In this document: positions 1 to 6,250 of the stretch, in pieces
Position numbering within the stretch: the first letter of the stretch is position 1
Layout: each line of letters begins with the position of its first letter
Assembly: GCA_902727905.1 (NCBI GenBank)
Contig: CACVAR010000085.1
Coordinates: 1-8,008 of the forward strand
Origin: an uncultured Sulfurovum sp.
Lineage (GTDB): Bacteria; Campylobacterota; Campylobacteria; Campylobacterales; Sulfurovaceae
Reading direction: 5' to 3'
Length of the DNA: 8,008 nt
Translations under genes and position numbers: made by a program
Notes under the pieces: model-generated
Databases searched by the model: none
The model's input: the letters and a program-made list of their open reading frames with translations, nothing else
Told to the model about the DNA's origin: nothing

Positions 1-22
1 TACTTCTGAAATCTTTGAAATT

Positions 23-44
23 GAGGCTTAGGTCTCTTTTTTTT
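23..44 (+). terminator. Possible weak intrinsic terminator
   Basis: GAGGC (23-27) and GTCTC (32-36) can pair around a TTAG loop, with one G-U pair. Eight T residues follow directly (37-44). The stem is only 5 bp, so this may be chance in AT-rich DNA. If real, it would end a gene lying left of the window. The rest of 1-128 shows no reading frame or homology that I recognise. Confidence 0.3.
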
Positions 45-128
45 GTAAAAAATTATTTTTTTGATATTCATGTTTCTGCTGTAGAGTCAATTTTGGGGGT
101 TTTTGGTTATCTCATCGGATTTACCTAA

Positions 129-779
129 AAACATAAAGGTTCAACGGCAAAAAAAGGTTTGGGTCAAGTAACCCCAAGTTCTAGACAAGTGGTGATAGGT
201 TTTGCTACCAGTGCAGGAGATACAGCTGATGATGGGAATATGAGTCCTTATGGTTTTGTTTTAGCGAATAGGCTGAAAGAGAGTGATGATATTCGTAATG
301 TTTTGGGAAAAGTGGCTGAAGATGTTTCAGGGAAGTATAAGTAGAATCCTATTTATAGGGCTAATTTGGCTTCTAGTGTTTTTTTGGATGGAAAGAATCA
401 ATTTGAGGAATACAATGTGAAGAATTTAGATGGTTTTTCTTTAAGCTTTGTGAGTAATCTTGGTAATAATCTTTGTTCAAATAAATCCATAAAAGTTCCT
501 TTCTTTGAAGATAGTAGAATACTAACAAAAACAAAACTAACTTCCATGTGCAAGAAAATGAAGAATGAAAGAATAGAAGACTCTAAAATAGTTCATATGA
601 CCAGTTTGAATATGATCAAAGATATAAAAATATTTTCAAGTTTAAAACATATCATGAAACATCATGATATAAGTTTATATGATATTAATATTGTTACCTT
701 AAATGGAAAAGAAAGGAAAACCATAGACCTTTTTATTATAGAGGAAGGTAATCAATATTTTGTAATTGGAGTTACTTAA
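129..779 (+). pseudogene. Caspase (peptidase C14) relic with amber stop and unrelated C-terminal tail
   Basis: Positions 129-386 match 5564-5827 of the intact caspase gene 5102-6235 in the same reading frame, from KHKGSTAKKGLGQV through ATSAGDTADDG to NPIYRANLASSV. The copy lacks the signal peptide, the His/Cys catalytic half and any start codon; an in-frame TAA sits at 126-128, just before the homology. Two changes stand out: an in-frame 6-base deletion (DDGSGNM became DDGNM) and a CAG-to-TAG change creating an amber stop at 342-344. The same frame then stays open to TAA at 777-779. After the conserved VFL (residue matching 242 of the intact protein), the sequence departs from its relative and encodes about 130 residues that I do not recognise, ending in a beta-rich stretch (DLFIIEEGNQYFVIGVT). 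TTG codons at 159 and 366 could be read as starts, but neither has a convincing ribosome site. I read this as a dead gene fragment. A translated tail from 366 is possible but less likely. Confidence 0.8.
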
Positions 780-787
780 AAAACATT

Positions 788-840
788 AGGGGAGTCCCCC
801 CCCTTATCATCTAGTATAACACCCATACAAAAAGGAAACC
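788..840 (+). promoter_or_regulatory. Shared promoter cassette, relic copy with C8 tract
   Basis: AGGGGA (788-793), then TAGTATAAC with the -10 hexamer TATAAC at 815-820, then AAAGGAAACC (831-840) as a former Shine-Dalgarno. The order and spacing match the region before the intact DUF3160 gene (6251-6302). Here the start codon that should follow is deleted. A run of eight C (796-803) lies between the two boxes, and the start-to-start spacing is 27 bp against 23-25 in the other copies. The promoter may still fire, but it has no intact gene directly behind it. Confidence 0.55.
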
Positions 841-912
841 CCCAAGCTCAACTCAAACAAACCACCTCCTCATTCTTCGATCTCTACGACCAAAAATAAA
901 AAGAGCATAATC
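840..912 (+). pseudogene. Broken 5' fragment of a DUF3160 gene
   Basis: This stretch aligns with the beginning of the intact DUF3160 gene at 6309. Translated in the matching frame it reads QTTSSFFDLYDQK and then stops at TAA (897-899), where the intact protein has QTTPSFFDLYDQNRKEQ. The start codon and about the first 20 codons (the signal peptide) are missing: GGAAACCCC runs straight into the sequence matching codons 21 onward. Similarity fades after about 912. Together with the caspase relic upstream and the shared promoter in between, it shows that a whole caspase-promoter-DUF3160 segment was once duplicated here and has decayed. Confidence 0.75.
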
Positions 913-934
913 TAAATTAACATCACAAAAAAGT

Positions 935-987
935 AGGGAAAATTACTTTGAACTTAGTATAATAAAATAACCATTAACTCAAAGGGA
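935..987 (+). promoter_or_regulatory. Promoter and Shine-Dalgarno of the first intact caspase gene
   Basis: AGGGA (935-939), TTAGTATAAT with a perfect TATAAT -10 box (958-963), and AAAGGGA (981-987) six bases before ATG 994. No clear -35 hexamer is visible, as is usual for the housekeeping sigma factor of Campylobacterota. The predicted 5' leader is only about 20-25 bases. The arrangement is nearly the same before the genes at 3734 and 6309. Confidence 0.6.
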
Positions 988-993
988 ATTTTC

Positions 994-3423
994 ATGCGAC
1001 TTCTACTCCTACTACTTCTAACCCTCAACTTGCTCAATGCTCAAAAAATAGCCCTGCTTATAGGAAACAGCCAATACATACATTTAGAAAAACTAAGTTC
1101 TCCCTCAAAAGACATACCTGCTTTGGCTCAAAAACTAAGAGGCATGAACTTTAAAGTTACAGAACTCTATGACTTAGATGAAAAGAAAATGAAAAAAGCG
1201 ATTAAAACTTTTAAAAAGAAGCTTTATCAGAACCCCAATGCCATAGCACTTTTTTATTACTCAGGTCATGGTAGTCAGGCTTATGGTGAGTCTTATCTTA
1301 TTCCTGTGGATGGTGATACACGAGATGAAGCCGATGTTGAAGCTGATGGGGTTAAAGTAGAGACCATTGCTCGAAAGATGGCAAATGCTAAAACTAAAGC
1401 GAACATCTTGTTTTTGGATGCTTGTCGTGATGTACCTACAGGAACCATGGGTGGTACAAAAGGTTTGGGGCAGGTCAATAGACAGCCCTCATCTACACTT
1501 ATTCTCTATTCAACGAGTAAAAACAAAACAGCCAAAGATGACAGAGTTTTTAATAAAACAGTACTTGAAAAGTTAGCACTTAATATGCCTTTTGCTTCTT
1601 TGGCAAATGACATTAGTTATGCTGTTGGTCAAAAGACGAATAAAAAACAAGTACCTGAACTACTTTCTACAGGGTTACCTATCTTTCATTTAAAGAGTGA
1701 TTATGTAAAAGATGGTATCTTTAAAGAAGGATTAAATCACCCACGTTTCAATAACTTTAAAGACTCATATATTAAAGGGGAAACTGTTGAAGGTATTACA
1801 GATGAACGACGATTTTTCGTACTACGAAACGAAAATACTATTGAGAAAATAAATGCCTATACAAATCAAATTAATGTAAAGGTTGGAGATATTGTTTATG
1901 GACGATCTTACATTCACAATAATGGAACAGTTGATAATAAAAATACTACAGCAACAGAAGTACAAATTGGGATGCCTGGCTTTAGTAAAATTAGAAGTAA
2001 TATATATGAATCAGATTTAGAAAGTGATGAAAATGGAAATCTGACTATTTCACAATTTATTTCAACTGAAAGTACGAACCCTAAAAGAGTTACAGATGAT
2101 GCGATTATTCACTCCATAGATGGAAAAAAGTTTAAACTTGTATTTGTTGCCGATGTAAATGGTGTACAAGCAAATGGAGGAAGTAATCCTCCAAGTATTG
2201 ACCCAACAGCATTTATTCAGAATGGGGTTGGAAAAACATATACAGTAAAAGGAGGTCGAGCAGATGCATTTTATCTATGGACAACATTTCAAGTAGTAGA
2301 AGTCTCTGCATCAGATTACGACCTTGAAGTTACAAAAACTATTGGAACAGTTAAAGACAATACAAATAATACCATTGCTCGTAAAAATTTAGATGTAACA
2401 AAAGGAGAAACAGTTGTGTATCAATTAGCATATACCAATAAAGCTGGATCTATAGATACTCCAAGTGGAACAAAAATTTATGATAAATACGATAAATCAA
2501 AATTAGAAATTACTTCCGTTACAAGCCGATGTACAAATAATGTAGATTATTCAGCAACTCACGGACTTATTACGTGTGAAGCATACGACTTAGCTCCAAC
2601 ACAAACACATGCATTTAAATATTCTGCAAAAATAAAAGATGATGCGAGTGGAATAATTGTTAATAGTGTAGAAATTATTCCTGATAATAATTCAAATCCA
2701 AATGATAATAGAGGAAAAAAAGGAAGTAAAAATAGAACTCCAAATGATTTTGATATAAATGCTAAAAATGATGATTCATCTGCGACACTTACCATTACAG
2801 ATACATCAGTTATGTACGATTTAGAAATTAACAAAACAGTTGGAAATTTAGAAGAGTATAATAAGAACCATAAAACTGTTATACAAAAAAAATTAAATGT
2901 ACAACAAGGAGAAACAATAGTGTATCAATTATCATATGGAAATAAATCAACTTCTGTTTCGACTCCAAGTGGAACAAAAATTTATGATAAATATGATAAA
3001 TCAAAATTAGAAATTACTTCGGTTACAAGCCGATGTACAAATGATGCAGACTATTCAACAACTCATGGGCTTATTACGTGTGAAGGATACGATTTAACTC
3101 CAGGAGAAGTTCATGTATTTAAATATGTAGCACAAGTAAAAAATGATGCGAGTGGAACTATTGTCAATAGTGTAGAAATTATTCCTGATAATAATTCAAA
3201 TTTAAATGATAATAGAGGAAAAAAAGGAAGTAAAAATAGAACTCCAAATGATTTTGATATAAATGGTGTAAATGATAATTCAATATCTAAATTAATTATC
3301 ATGAATAAATTTAATAATTTTTTTCATAAAGATAATCAAAGTATTTTGTTTTTATTATTGATTTTCATATTGTCATTAATTGGATTGATGATTGTGAATA
3401 AAAGAGATAGAATCAAAAATTAA
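994..3423 (+). CDS. Exported caspase-family protease with two DUF11-like repeats and C-terminal membrane anchor
   Basis: Predicted cysteine protease of the caspase/metacaspase fold (peptidase C14), 809 residues. Residues 1-16 form a signal peptide (MRLLLLLLLTLNLLNA). The caspase p20-like part spans about 17-150, starting KIALLIGN, with catalytic His92 in YYSGHGS and Cys144 in LFLDACRD. The small-subunit part (about 165-232) is unusual: it has LILYSTSKNKTAKDD but lacks the SPYA-type motif found in the other two caspases here. Residues about 265-440 look beta-rich (VKVGDIVYGRSYIHNNG), resembling domains that precede DUF11 in surface proteins. Two tandem repeats follow (about 442-607 and 608-768), each opening YDLE(V/I)(T/N)KT in DUF11 style and carrying a Cys pair (513/528 and 681/696) that could form disulfides. 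A hydrophobic segment (about 783-801) and the basic tail NKRDRIKN form a stop-transfer anchor. Expected topology: protease and repeats outside, tail in the cytoplasm. Substrate unknown. ATG 994 is supported by AAAGGGA and the signal peptide. Confidence 0.88.
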   Translation: MRLLLLLLLTLNLLNAQKIALLIGNSQYIHLEKLSSPSKDIPALAQKLRGMNFKVTELYDLDEKKMKKAIKTFKKKLYQNPNAIALFYYSGHGSQAYGESYLIPVDGDTRDEADVEADGVKVETIARKMANAKTKANILFLDACRDVPTGTMGGTKGLGQVNRQPSSTLILYSTSKNKTAKDDRVFNKTVLEKLALNMPFASLANDISYAVGQKTNKKQVPELLSTGLPIFHLKSDYVKDGIFKEGLNHPRFNNFKDSYIKGETVEGITDERRFFVLRNENTIEKINAYTNQINVKVGDIVYGRSYIHNNGTVDNKNTTATEVQIGMPGFSKIRSNIYESDLESDENGNLTISQFISTESTNPKRVTDDAIIHSIDGKKFKLVFVADVNGVQANGGSNPPSIDPTAFIQNGVGKTYTVKGGRADAFYLWTTFQVVEVSASDYDLEVTKTIGTVKDNTNNTIARKNLDVTKGETVVYQLAYTNKAGSIDTPSGTKIYDKYDKSKLEITSVTSRCTNNVDYSATHGLITCEAYDLAPTQTHAFKYSAKIKDDASGIIVNSVEIIPDNNSNPNDNRGKKGSKNRTPNDFDINAKNDDSSATLTITDTSVMYDLEINKTVGNLEEYNKNHKTVIQKKLNVQQGETIVYQLSYGNKSTSVSTPSGTKIYDKYDKSKLEITSVTSRCTNDADYSTTHGLITCEGYDLTPGEVHVFKYVAQVKNDASGTIVNSVEIIPDNNSNLNDNRGKKGSKNRTPNDFDINGVNDNSISKLIIMNKFNNFFHKDNQSILFLLLIFILSLIGLMIVNKRDRIKN
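2317..2814 (+). repeat. DUF11-like repeat unit 1 (within caspase gene)
   Basis: Encodes residues 442-607. It is paired with the following unit at a period of 166 residues (498 bases). Long blocks are nearly identical at the DNA level, such as the one around TPSGTKIYDKYDKSKLEITS and the one around VNSVEIIPDNNSN. The opening 40 residues and the Cys528-to-DASG stretch have diverged more. Confidence 0.8.
2815..3300 (+). repeat. DUF11-like repeat unit 2 (within caspase gene)
   Basis: Encodes residues 608 to about 769, directly continuing unit 1. It keeps the YDLE(I)NKT opening, the Cys pair (681 and 696) and the GKKGSKNRTPNDFDIN block near the end. It then runs into a short linker and the membrane anchor. 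The patchwork of identical and diverged blocks suggests duplication followed by partial gene conversion. Confidence 0.78.
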
Positions 3424-3428
3424 AGAAA

Positions 3429-3664
3429 GTGGGGAGTGTAATAAATTTTCTGTCACCTTATTCCTCCCAAGCCCCACTATCTCTATTAGATAAAGGTATG
3501 GAAAACTTTGAGGGTGGGTTAAGTACAAAAAAGTATGCTAGTATGGCAAATACGTCGATTCCTACAGCAAAGAGAGACATGACTCAGCTGATTGAGTACA
3601 AACTCATTAAACATGTTGAGAGTTCTGCTGGACGGATACACGGTATGTGATAAATCTCTATTAA
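3429..3664 (+). pseudogene. Fic-family protein C-terminal relic with frameshift
   Basis: The frame from 3429 encodes LLDKGMENFEGGLSTKKYAS and then TSIPTAKRDMTQLIEYKLI. This fits the C-terminal winged-helix segment of Fic-domain (AMPylase-type) proteins, whose usual pattern is LLD-G-FEGGL-T-KYAS--K-S--TA-RDL--L---G-L, ending in GRSTRY. The frame stops at TGA 3648-3650 after GRIHGM. If one base is restored just before 3636, the reading becomes GR-x-TRYVINLY and ends at TAA 3662-3664, which restores the expected family ending; a single-base deletion is therefore likely. The Fic catalytic domain (HPFxxGNGR) is absent. The GTG at 3429 has a GGGGAG-like run next to it but no credible protein start, and residues 1-15 do not match the family. 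Remnant of a larger gene, probably non-functional. The family assignment is from memory of the motif, not from a search. Confidence 0.6.
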
Positions 3665-3674
3665 ATCAAATAAT

Positions 3675-3728
3675 AGGGGAAAGTGAAACTCCACTTAGTA
3701 TAATATTCTAATACTGATTTTAAAGGGA
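3675..3728 (+). promoter_or_regulatory. Promoter and Shine-Dalgarno of the second intact caspase gene
   Basis: AGGGGA (3675-3680), TTAGTATAAT with -10 TATAAT (3699-3704), and AAAGGGA (3722-3728) five bases before ATG 3734. AAGTG and CACTT (3681-3685 and 3692-3696) form a short inverted repeat next to the -10 box. Order and spacing match those before 994 and 6309, pointing to one shared transcription control. Confidence 0.6.
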
Positions 3729-3733
3729 AATTC

Positions 3734-4966
3734 ATGCGATTTATCATTTTAACACTCCTACTAAGCCTAAGTCTTTTAGCAAAAGAGAAAGTAGCTTTGG
3801 TTATAGGAAACAAAAACTACACGAACCAAACAGGCTTAAAAAATCCCATTCGAGATGCCGAATTACTACGAGATACTTTAGATGATTTAGGCTTTAGGGT
3901 TATTGAAGTTTATGATGCCAATGTCGATACGATTAGCGACAAACTAGCAGAGTTTGCTTCACAAGCGAGTAGGGCTAAAGTGGCTGTGGTTTATTATGCT
4001 GGGCATGGTGTGGGGGTTGATGGTAAGAATTATCTTATTCCTTTACAGGCTACCAACCTTAGCCGTGCGACATTGCCTAAAAAACTTATCTCTTTAGATG
4101 AACTCAAAGAAGCCGTTTCAAGCAGTCAAGGCTTTGGGGTGGTTTTTTTCGATGCGTGTAGAAATTCATTTTTTTCAGGACAAATCAGAGGATTGAGTGC
4201 TAATCGAAGCAGCAGAGCTTTGGTGCAACCCCAAGCAAACAGTAAAAACATTTTGGTCTCTTTTTCTACCCAAGCAGGTCAATTGGCTAAAGACGATGTC
4301 AACAATGGTCGTCATAGCCCTTATGCTCTTGCCCTTTCTGAAAAGCTTAAACTCAAAAAAGATATTCGTTTGGTGATGGGTGGGGTCAAAGAGAGAGTAG
4401 AGGTCTTAAGTAGCTATGCACAAGAACCCATAAGCCGAAGCTCTTTGGGTGAAGATGTTTTTTGTTTGACCAATGGCTGTGAACAAGTTAAAGTCGTAGA
4501 GAAAATAGTTTATAGAGATAGAGTGGTAGAACCCACAGTAATACCAAAAAGAGAACCAAAACCAATTACGGCTACTTCCACTTCTAAGTGGCTAAAACCG
4601 ACTAATAGTGTTTGTAAAGCCAATGGTGGAAAAATTTATAAAGGAGTCTGCCAAGCTAATTGGGAAAATGCTAAAAAGATTTGTAGTCAAAGTAGAGCGC
4701 GTTTGCCAAGTAAAAATGATTTACATAAAGTTATAAAAGATTGTGGTGGGATTGCAGATGCGAATAGTGATGAATGGGGTAAAAATTATAATAATAGCTC
4801 TTATCAATCTTGTTATAAGCAGAAAGGGTTTAGTACTAATGATTGGTATTGGACGAGAGAAACTTACGAACAAGATTCTTCTTACGCGTGGATTGTCCAT
4901 TTCTACCGTGGCCGTGACGATTGGCACGGTAAGGCAGGTAACGGTTATGCCTTATGTGTTCGGTAG
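3734..4966 (+). CDS. Exported caspase-family protease with DUF1566/Lcl_C-like C-terminal domain
   Basis: Predicted exported cysteine protease, 410 residues. Residues 1-16 are a signal peptide (MRFIILTLLLSLSLLA). The caspase domain spans about 18-240: VALVIGNKNY opens it, catalytic His91 lies in VVYYAGHGVG, Cys142 in VFFDACRNS, and the small-subunit signature FSTQAGQLAKDD with SPYALAL (about 177-201) is intact. A linker (about 241-288) has a close Cys pair (244, 249) and charged, proline-rich sequence. Residues about 290-410 resemble DUF1566/Lcl_C, a C-type-lectin-like fold: NWENAKKIC, RLPSKNDL, WYWTRE, AWIVHFYRG, and a final CVR. In other proteins this fold binds ligands, so it probably directs the protease to a target. 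The last 26 codons are GC-rich and almost all NNY, unlike the rest of the gene, and are discussed as a possible hypervariable segment. The gene has its own promoter; AAAGGGA precedes the ATG. Confidence 0.87.
   Translation: MRFIILTLLLSLSLLAKEKVALVIGNKNYTNQTGLKNPIRDAELLRDTLDDLGFRVIEVYDANVDTISDKLAEFASQASRAKVAVVYYAGHGVGVDGKNYLIPLQATNLSRATLPKKLISLDELKEAVSSSQGFGVVFFDACRNSFFSGQIRGLSANRSSRALVQPQANSKNILVSFSTQAGQLAKDDVNNGRHSPYALALSEKLKLKKDIRLVMGGVKERVEVLSSYAQEPISRSSLGEDVFCLTNGCEQVKVVEKIVYRDRVVEPTVIPKREPKPITATSTSKWLKPTNSVCKANGGKIYKGVCQANWENAKKICSQSRARLPSKNDLHKVIKDCGGIADANSDEWGKNYNNSSYQSCYKQKGFSTNDWYWTRETYEQDSSYAWIVHFYRGRDDWHGKAGNGYALCVR
4889..4966 (+). other. Candidate variable region of a diversity-generating retroelement
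   Basis: The final codons of the second caspase gene (residues 386-410 plus stop) contain about 40 G/C in 78 bases, well above the surrounding DNA. From residue 387 on, nearly every codon ends in C or T: ATT GTC CAT TTC TAC CGT, then GGC CGT GAC GAT. Such NNY codons are what adenine-directed mutagenesis makes from AAY codons. The location, at the extreme 3' end of a C-type-lectin-like domain ending in CVR, is where variable regions of these retroelements lie. No template repeat, reverse transcriptase or accessory protein is in the window. An ordinary DUF1566 terminus with unusual codon use remains possible. Confidence 0.35.
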
Positions 4967-5034
4967 TGTAAGAGACAGTATTTTTGACTTTTGTAAAGAA
5001 AAGAAAAAGCTCCAACCACTAAAACATAACAAAT

Positions 5035-5052
5035 CTCCTAAGTATTTAGGAG
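5035..5052. repeat. Perfect inverted repeat (7-bp stem, GTAT loop)
   Basis: CTCCTAA (5035-5041) and TTAGGAG (5046-5052) are exact reverse complements around a 4-base loop. No T-run follows on the + strand. It lies about 70 bases after the second caspase gene and could be a weak terminator, an operator, or a structure linked to the candidate variable region. Confidence 0.5.
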
Positions 5053-5059
5053 TCTAACA

Positions 5060-5080
5060 GTAGGTGTGACCCTGTCACAC
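5060..5080 (+). repeat. REP-like element: GTAG followed by perfect hairpin
   Basis: GTAG (5060-5063) is followed immediately by GTGTGAC (5064-5070), loop CCT, and GTCACAC (5074-5080), a perfect 7-bp stem. A GTAG-type tetranucleotide directly 5' of a hairpin is the known layout of REP sequences handled by REP-associated tyrosine transposases. Only one copy is present here. The A-run after it argues against a terminator on either strand. Confidence 0.45.
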
Positions 5081-5101
5081 AAAAAATAAAAAAGGAAAAA
5101 A

Positions 5102-6235
5102 ATGCGATTTATCATAACCCTCTTACTTATTACAAATTTTTTGAGTGCAGGAGACAAAATAGCCTTGCTAATAGGAAACAACGACTACAGCTTCCAACCA
5201 CTCGACAACCCTTTAAACGATGTAGATGGAATCTATAAGACACTTAGCGAAATAGGTTTTAAAAGCTCAAACATCACGGTACTAAAAAACAAATCACAAA
5301 ATGAGATGAAAAAAGCTCTTTTTGAGTTTGAGCAAAAAGCATCTAAGGCTGAAATAGCTTTAATCTATTTTTCAGGGCATGGAATGCAAGTTAACAATAC
5401 AAACTACATGTTTCCTGCCAATACCACAGCCACCAAACCGATTCATTTAGAGGGGTTGGTTAATCTAAACTTCTTTATACAGAGTGCCAGTTCTGCTAAA
5501 TATGGGATTGTTTTGGTAGATGCTTGTCGAAATAATCCTTTGGTTAAGTACTTTCAAAATGGAAAACACAAAGGTTCAACGGCTAAAAAAGGTTTGGGGC
5601 AAGTCACTCCGATTGCTGGGCAAGTGGTCATAGGGTTTGCTACCAGTGCAGGAGATACGGCTGATGATGGAAGTGGGAATATGAGTCCTTATGCTAGAGC
5701 TTTGAGTGTGAGGTTGAAGGAGAAAGATGATATTCGTAATATTTTGGGGAAAGTAGGTAATGATGTTTCAGGTAAGTATGAACAGAATCCTATTTATAGG
5801 GCTAATTTGGCTTCTAGTGTTTATTTGAGTCAAAATAAGATTAAAATCTTGAAACCTAAAATTGAAATTGTAAAAAAGATAAATTCTACTTCTCAATTAA
5901 TAGTAGCATCTCAAATGAAAGGAAGAAGTATTATTGGTGGTAAGGTATGGCAAGATGAGAAGACAATAAAAAGATTTAATTGGGAAGAAGCTATAAAGTA
6001 TTGTAATAACCTTACCTTACATGATGATAGTAATTGGAGACTTCCTACTCCAAAAGAATTAAAAGAATTATACGAAAATAAAGAAAAGCTAAAATTCTTT
6101 GATGATTATTTTTATTGGACTTCAACTTCTAGTAATAAAAAAAGTAATTCAGCATGGGTAGTGGCTTTTGATGCAGGATTTAGTGGCACTCATCGTAAAA
6201 ATTATAAATTAAATACGCGTTGTATAAAAAAATAA
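5102..6235 (+). CDS. Exported caspase-family protease with DUF1566/Lcl_C C-terminal domain, paired with DUF3160 gene
   Basis: Predicted exported cysteine protease, 377 residues. Signal peptide 1-16 (MRFIITLLLITNFLSA). Caspase domain about 18-242: KIALLIGNNDYS, catalytic His93 in IYFSGHGMQ, Cys142 in VLVDACRNNP, then GFATSAGDTADDG and MSPYARAL of the small-subunit part, ending NPIYRANLASSVYL. A short Lys/Ile-rich linker leads to a DUF1566/Lcl_C domain (about 275-376) with VWQDEK, NWEEAIKYCNNL, NWRLPTPKEL, YWTSTSS, AWVVAFDAG and a final TRCI. That domain has a C-type-lectin-like fold and probably binds a ligand. ATG 5102 follows AAAGGAAAAAA. The shared promoter box is missing upstream, where two hairpins stand instead, so this gene may be read from the second caspase promoter or from one I cannot recognise. 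Part of it (5564-5827) is duplicated at 129-386 as a relic. The DUF3160 gene starts 73 bases downstream. Confidence 0.88.
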   Translation: MRFIITLLLITNFLSAGDKIALLIGNNDYSFQPLDNPLNDVDGIYKTLSEIGFKSSNITVLKNKSQNEMKKALFEFEQKASKAEIALIYFSGHGMQVNNTNYMFPANTTATKPIHLEGLVNLNFFIQSASSAKYGIVLVDACRNNPLVKYFQNGKHKGSTAKKGLGQVTPIAGQVVIGFATSAGDTADDGSGNMSPYARALSVRLKEKDDIRNILGKVGNDVSGKYEQNPIYRANLASSVYLSQNKIKILKPKIEIVKKINSTSQLIVASQMKGRSIIGGKVWQDEKTIKRFNWEEAIKYCNNLTLHDDSNWRLPTPKELKELYENKEKLKFFDDYFYWTSTSSNKKSNSAWVVAFDAGFSGTHRKNYKLNTRCIKK

Positions 6236-6250
6236 TTTTAAACCAAAACA

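Noticed and set aside
159..344. Independent 61-residue gene starting at TTG 159
   Set aside because: The frame continues upstream as clear caspase homology and ends at an amber mutation, so it is part of the relic.
2317..3300. CRISPR-like or intergenic repeat array
   Set aside because: The repeats are in-frame protein domains of about 166 residues inside one gene, with no short repeat-spacer structure.
2559..3302. Two minus-strand frames with similar products
   Set aside because: They are antisense shadows of the two DUF11-like repeats and resemble each other only because the repeats do. No ribosome sites.
3340..3423. Sortase or PEP-CTERM type sorting signal at the C-terminus of the first caspase
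   Set aside because: There is a hydrophobic segment and basic tail but no LPxTG or PEP motif before it; a plain membrane anchor is simpler.
4743..5057. Overlapping + strand frame of 104 codons
   Set aside because: It lies across the DUF1566-coding end of the second caspase gene in another frame and its product is low-complexity Ile/Val-rich; a shadow frame.
5064..5080. Reading the GTGTGAC/GTCACAC hairpin as a terminator
   Set aside because: No T-run follows the stem on the + strand, and on the - strand the T-run comes before the stem.
6160..6235. Variable region at the 3' end of the third caspase gene
   Set aside because: Codons there (GTA GTG GCT, GCA GGA, AAA, TTA) are not dominated by NNY and there is no GC jump, so it looks like an ordinary DUF1566 end.
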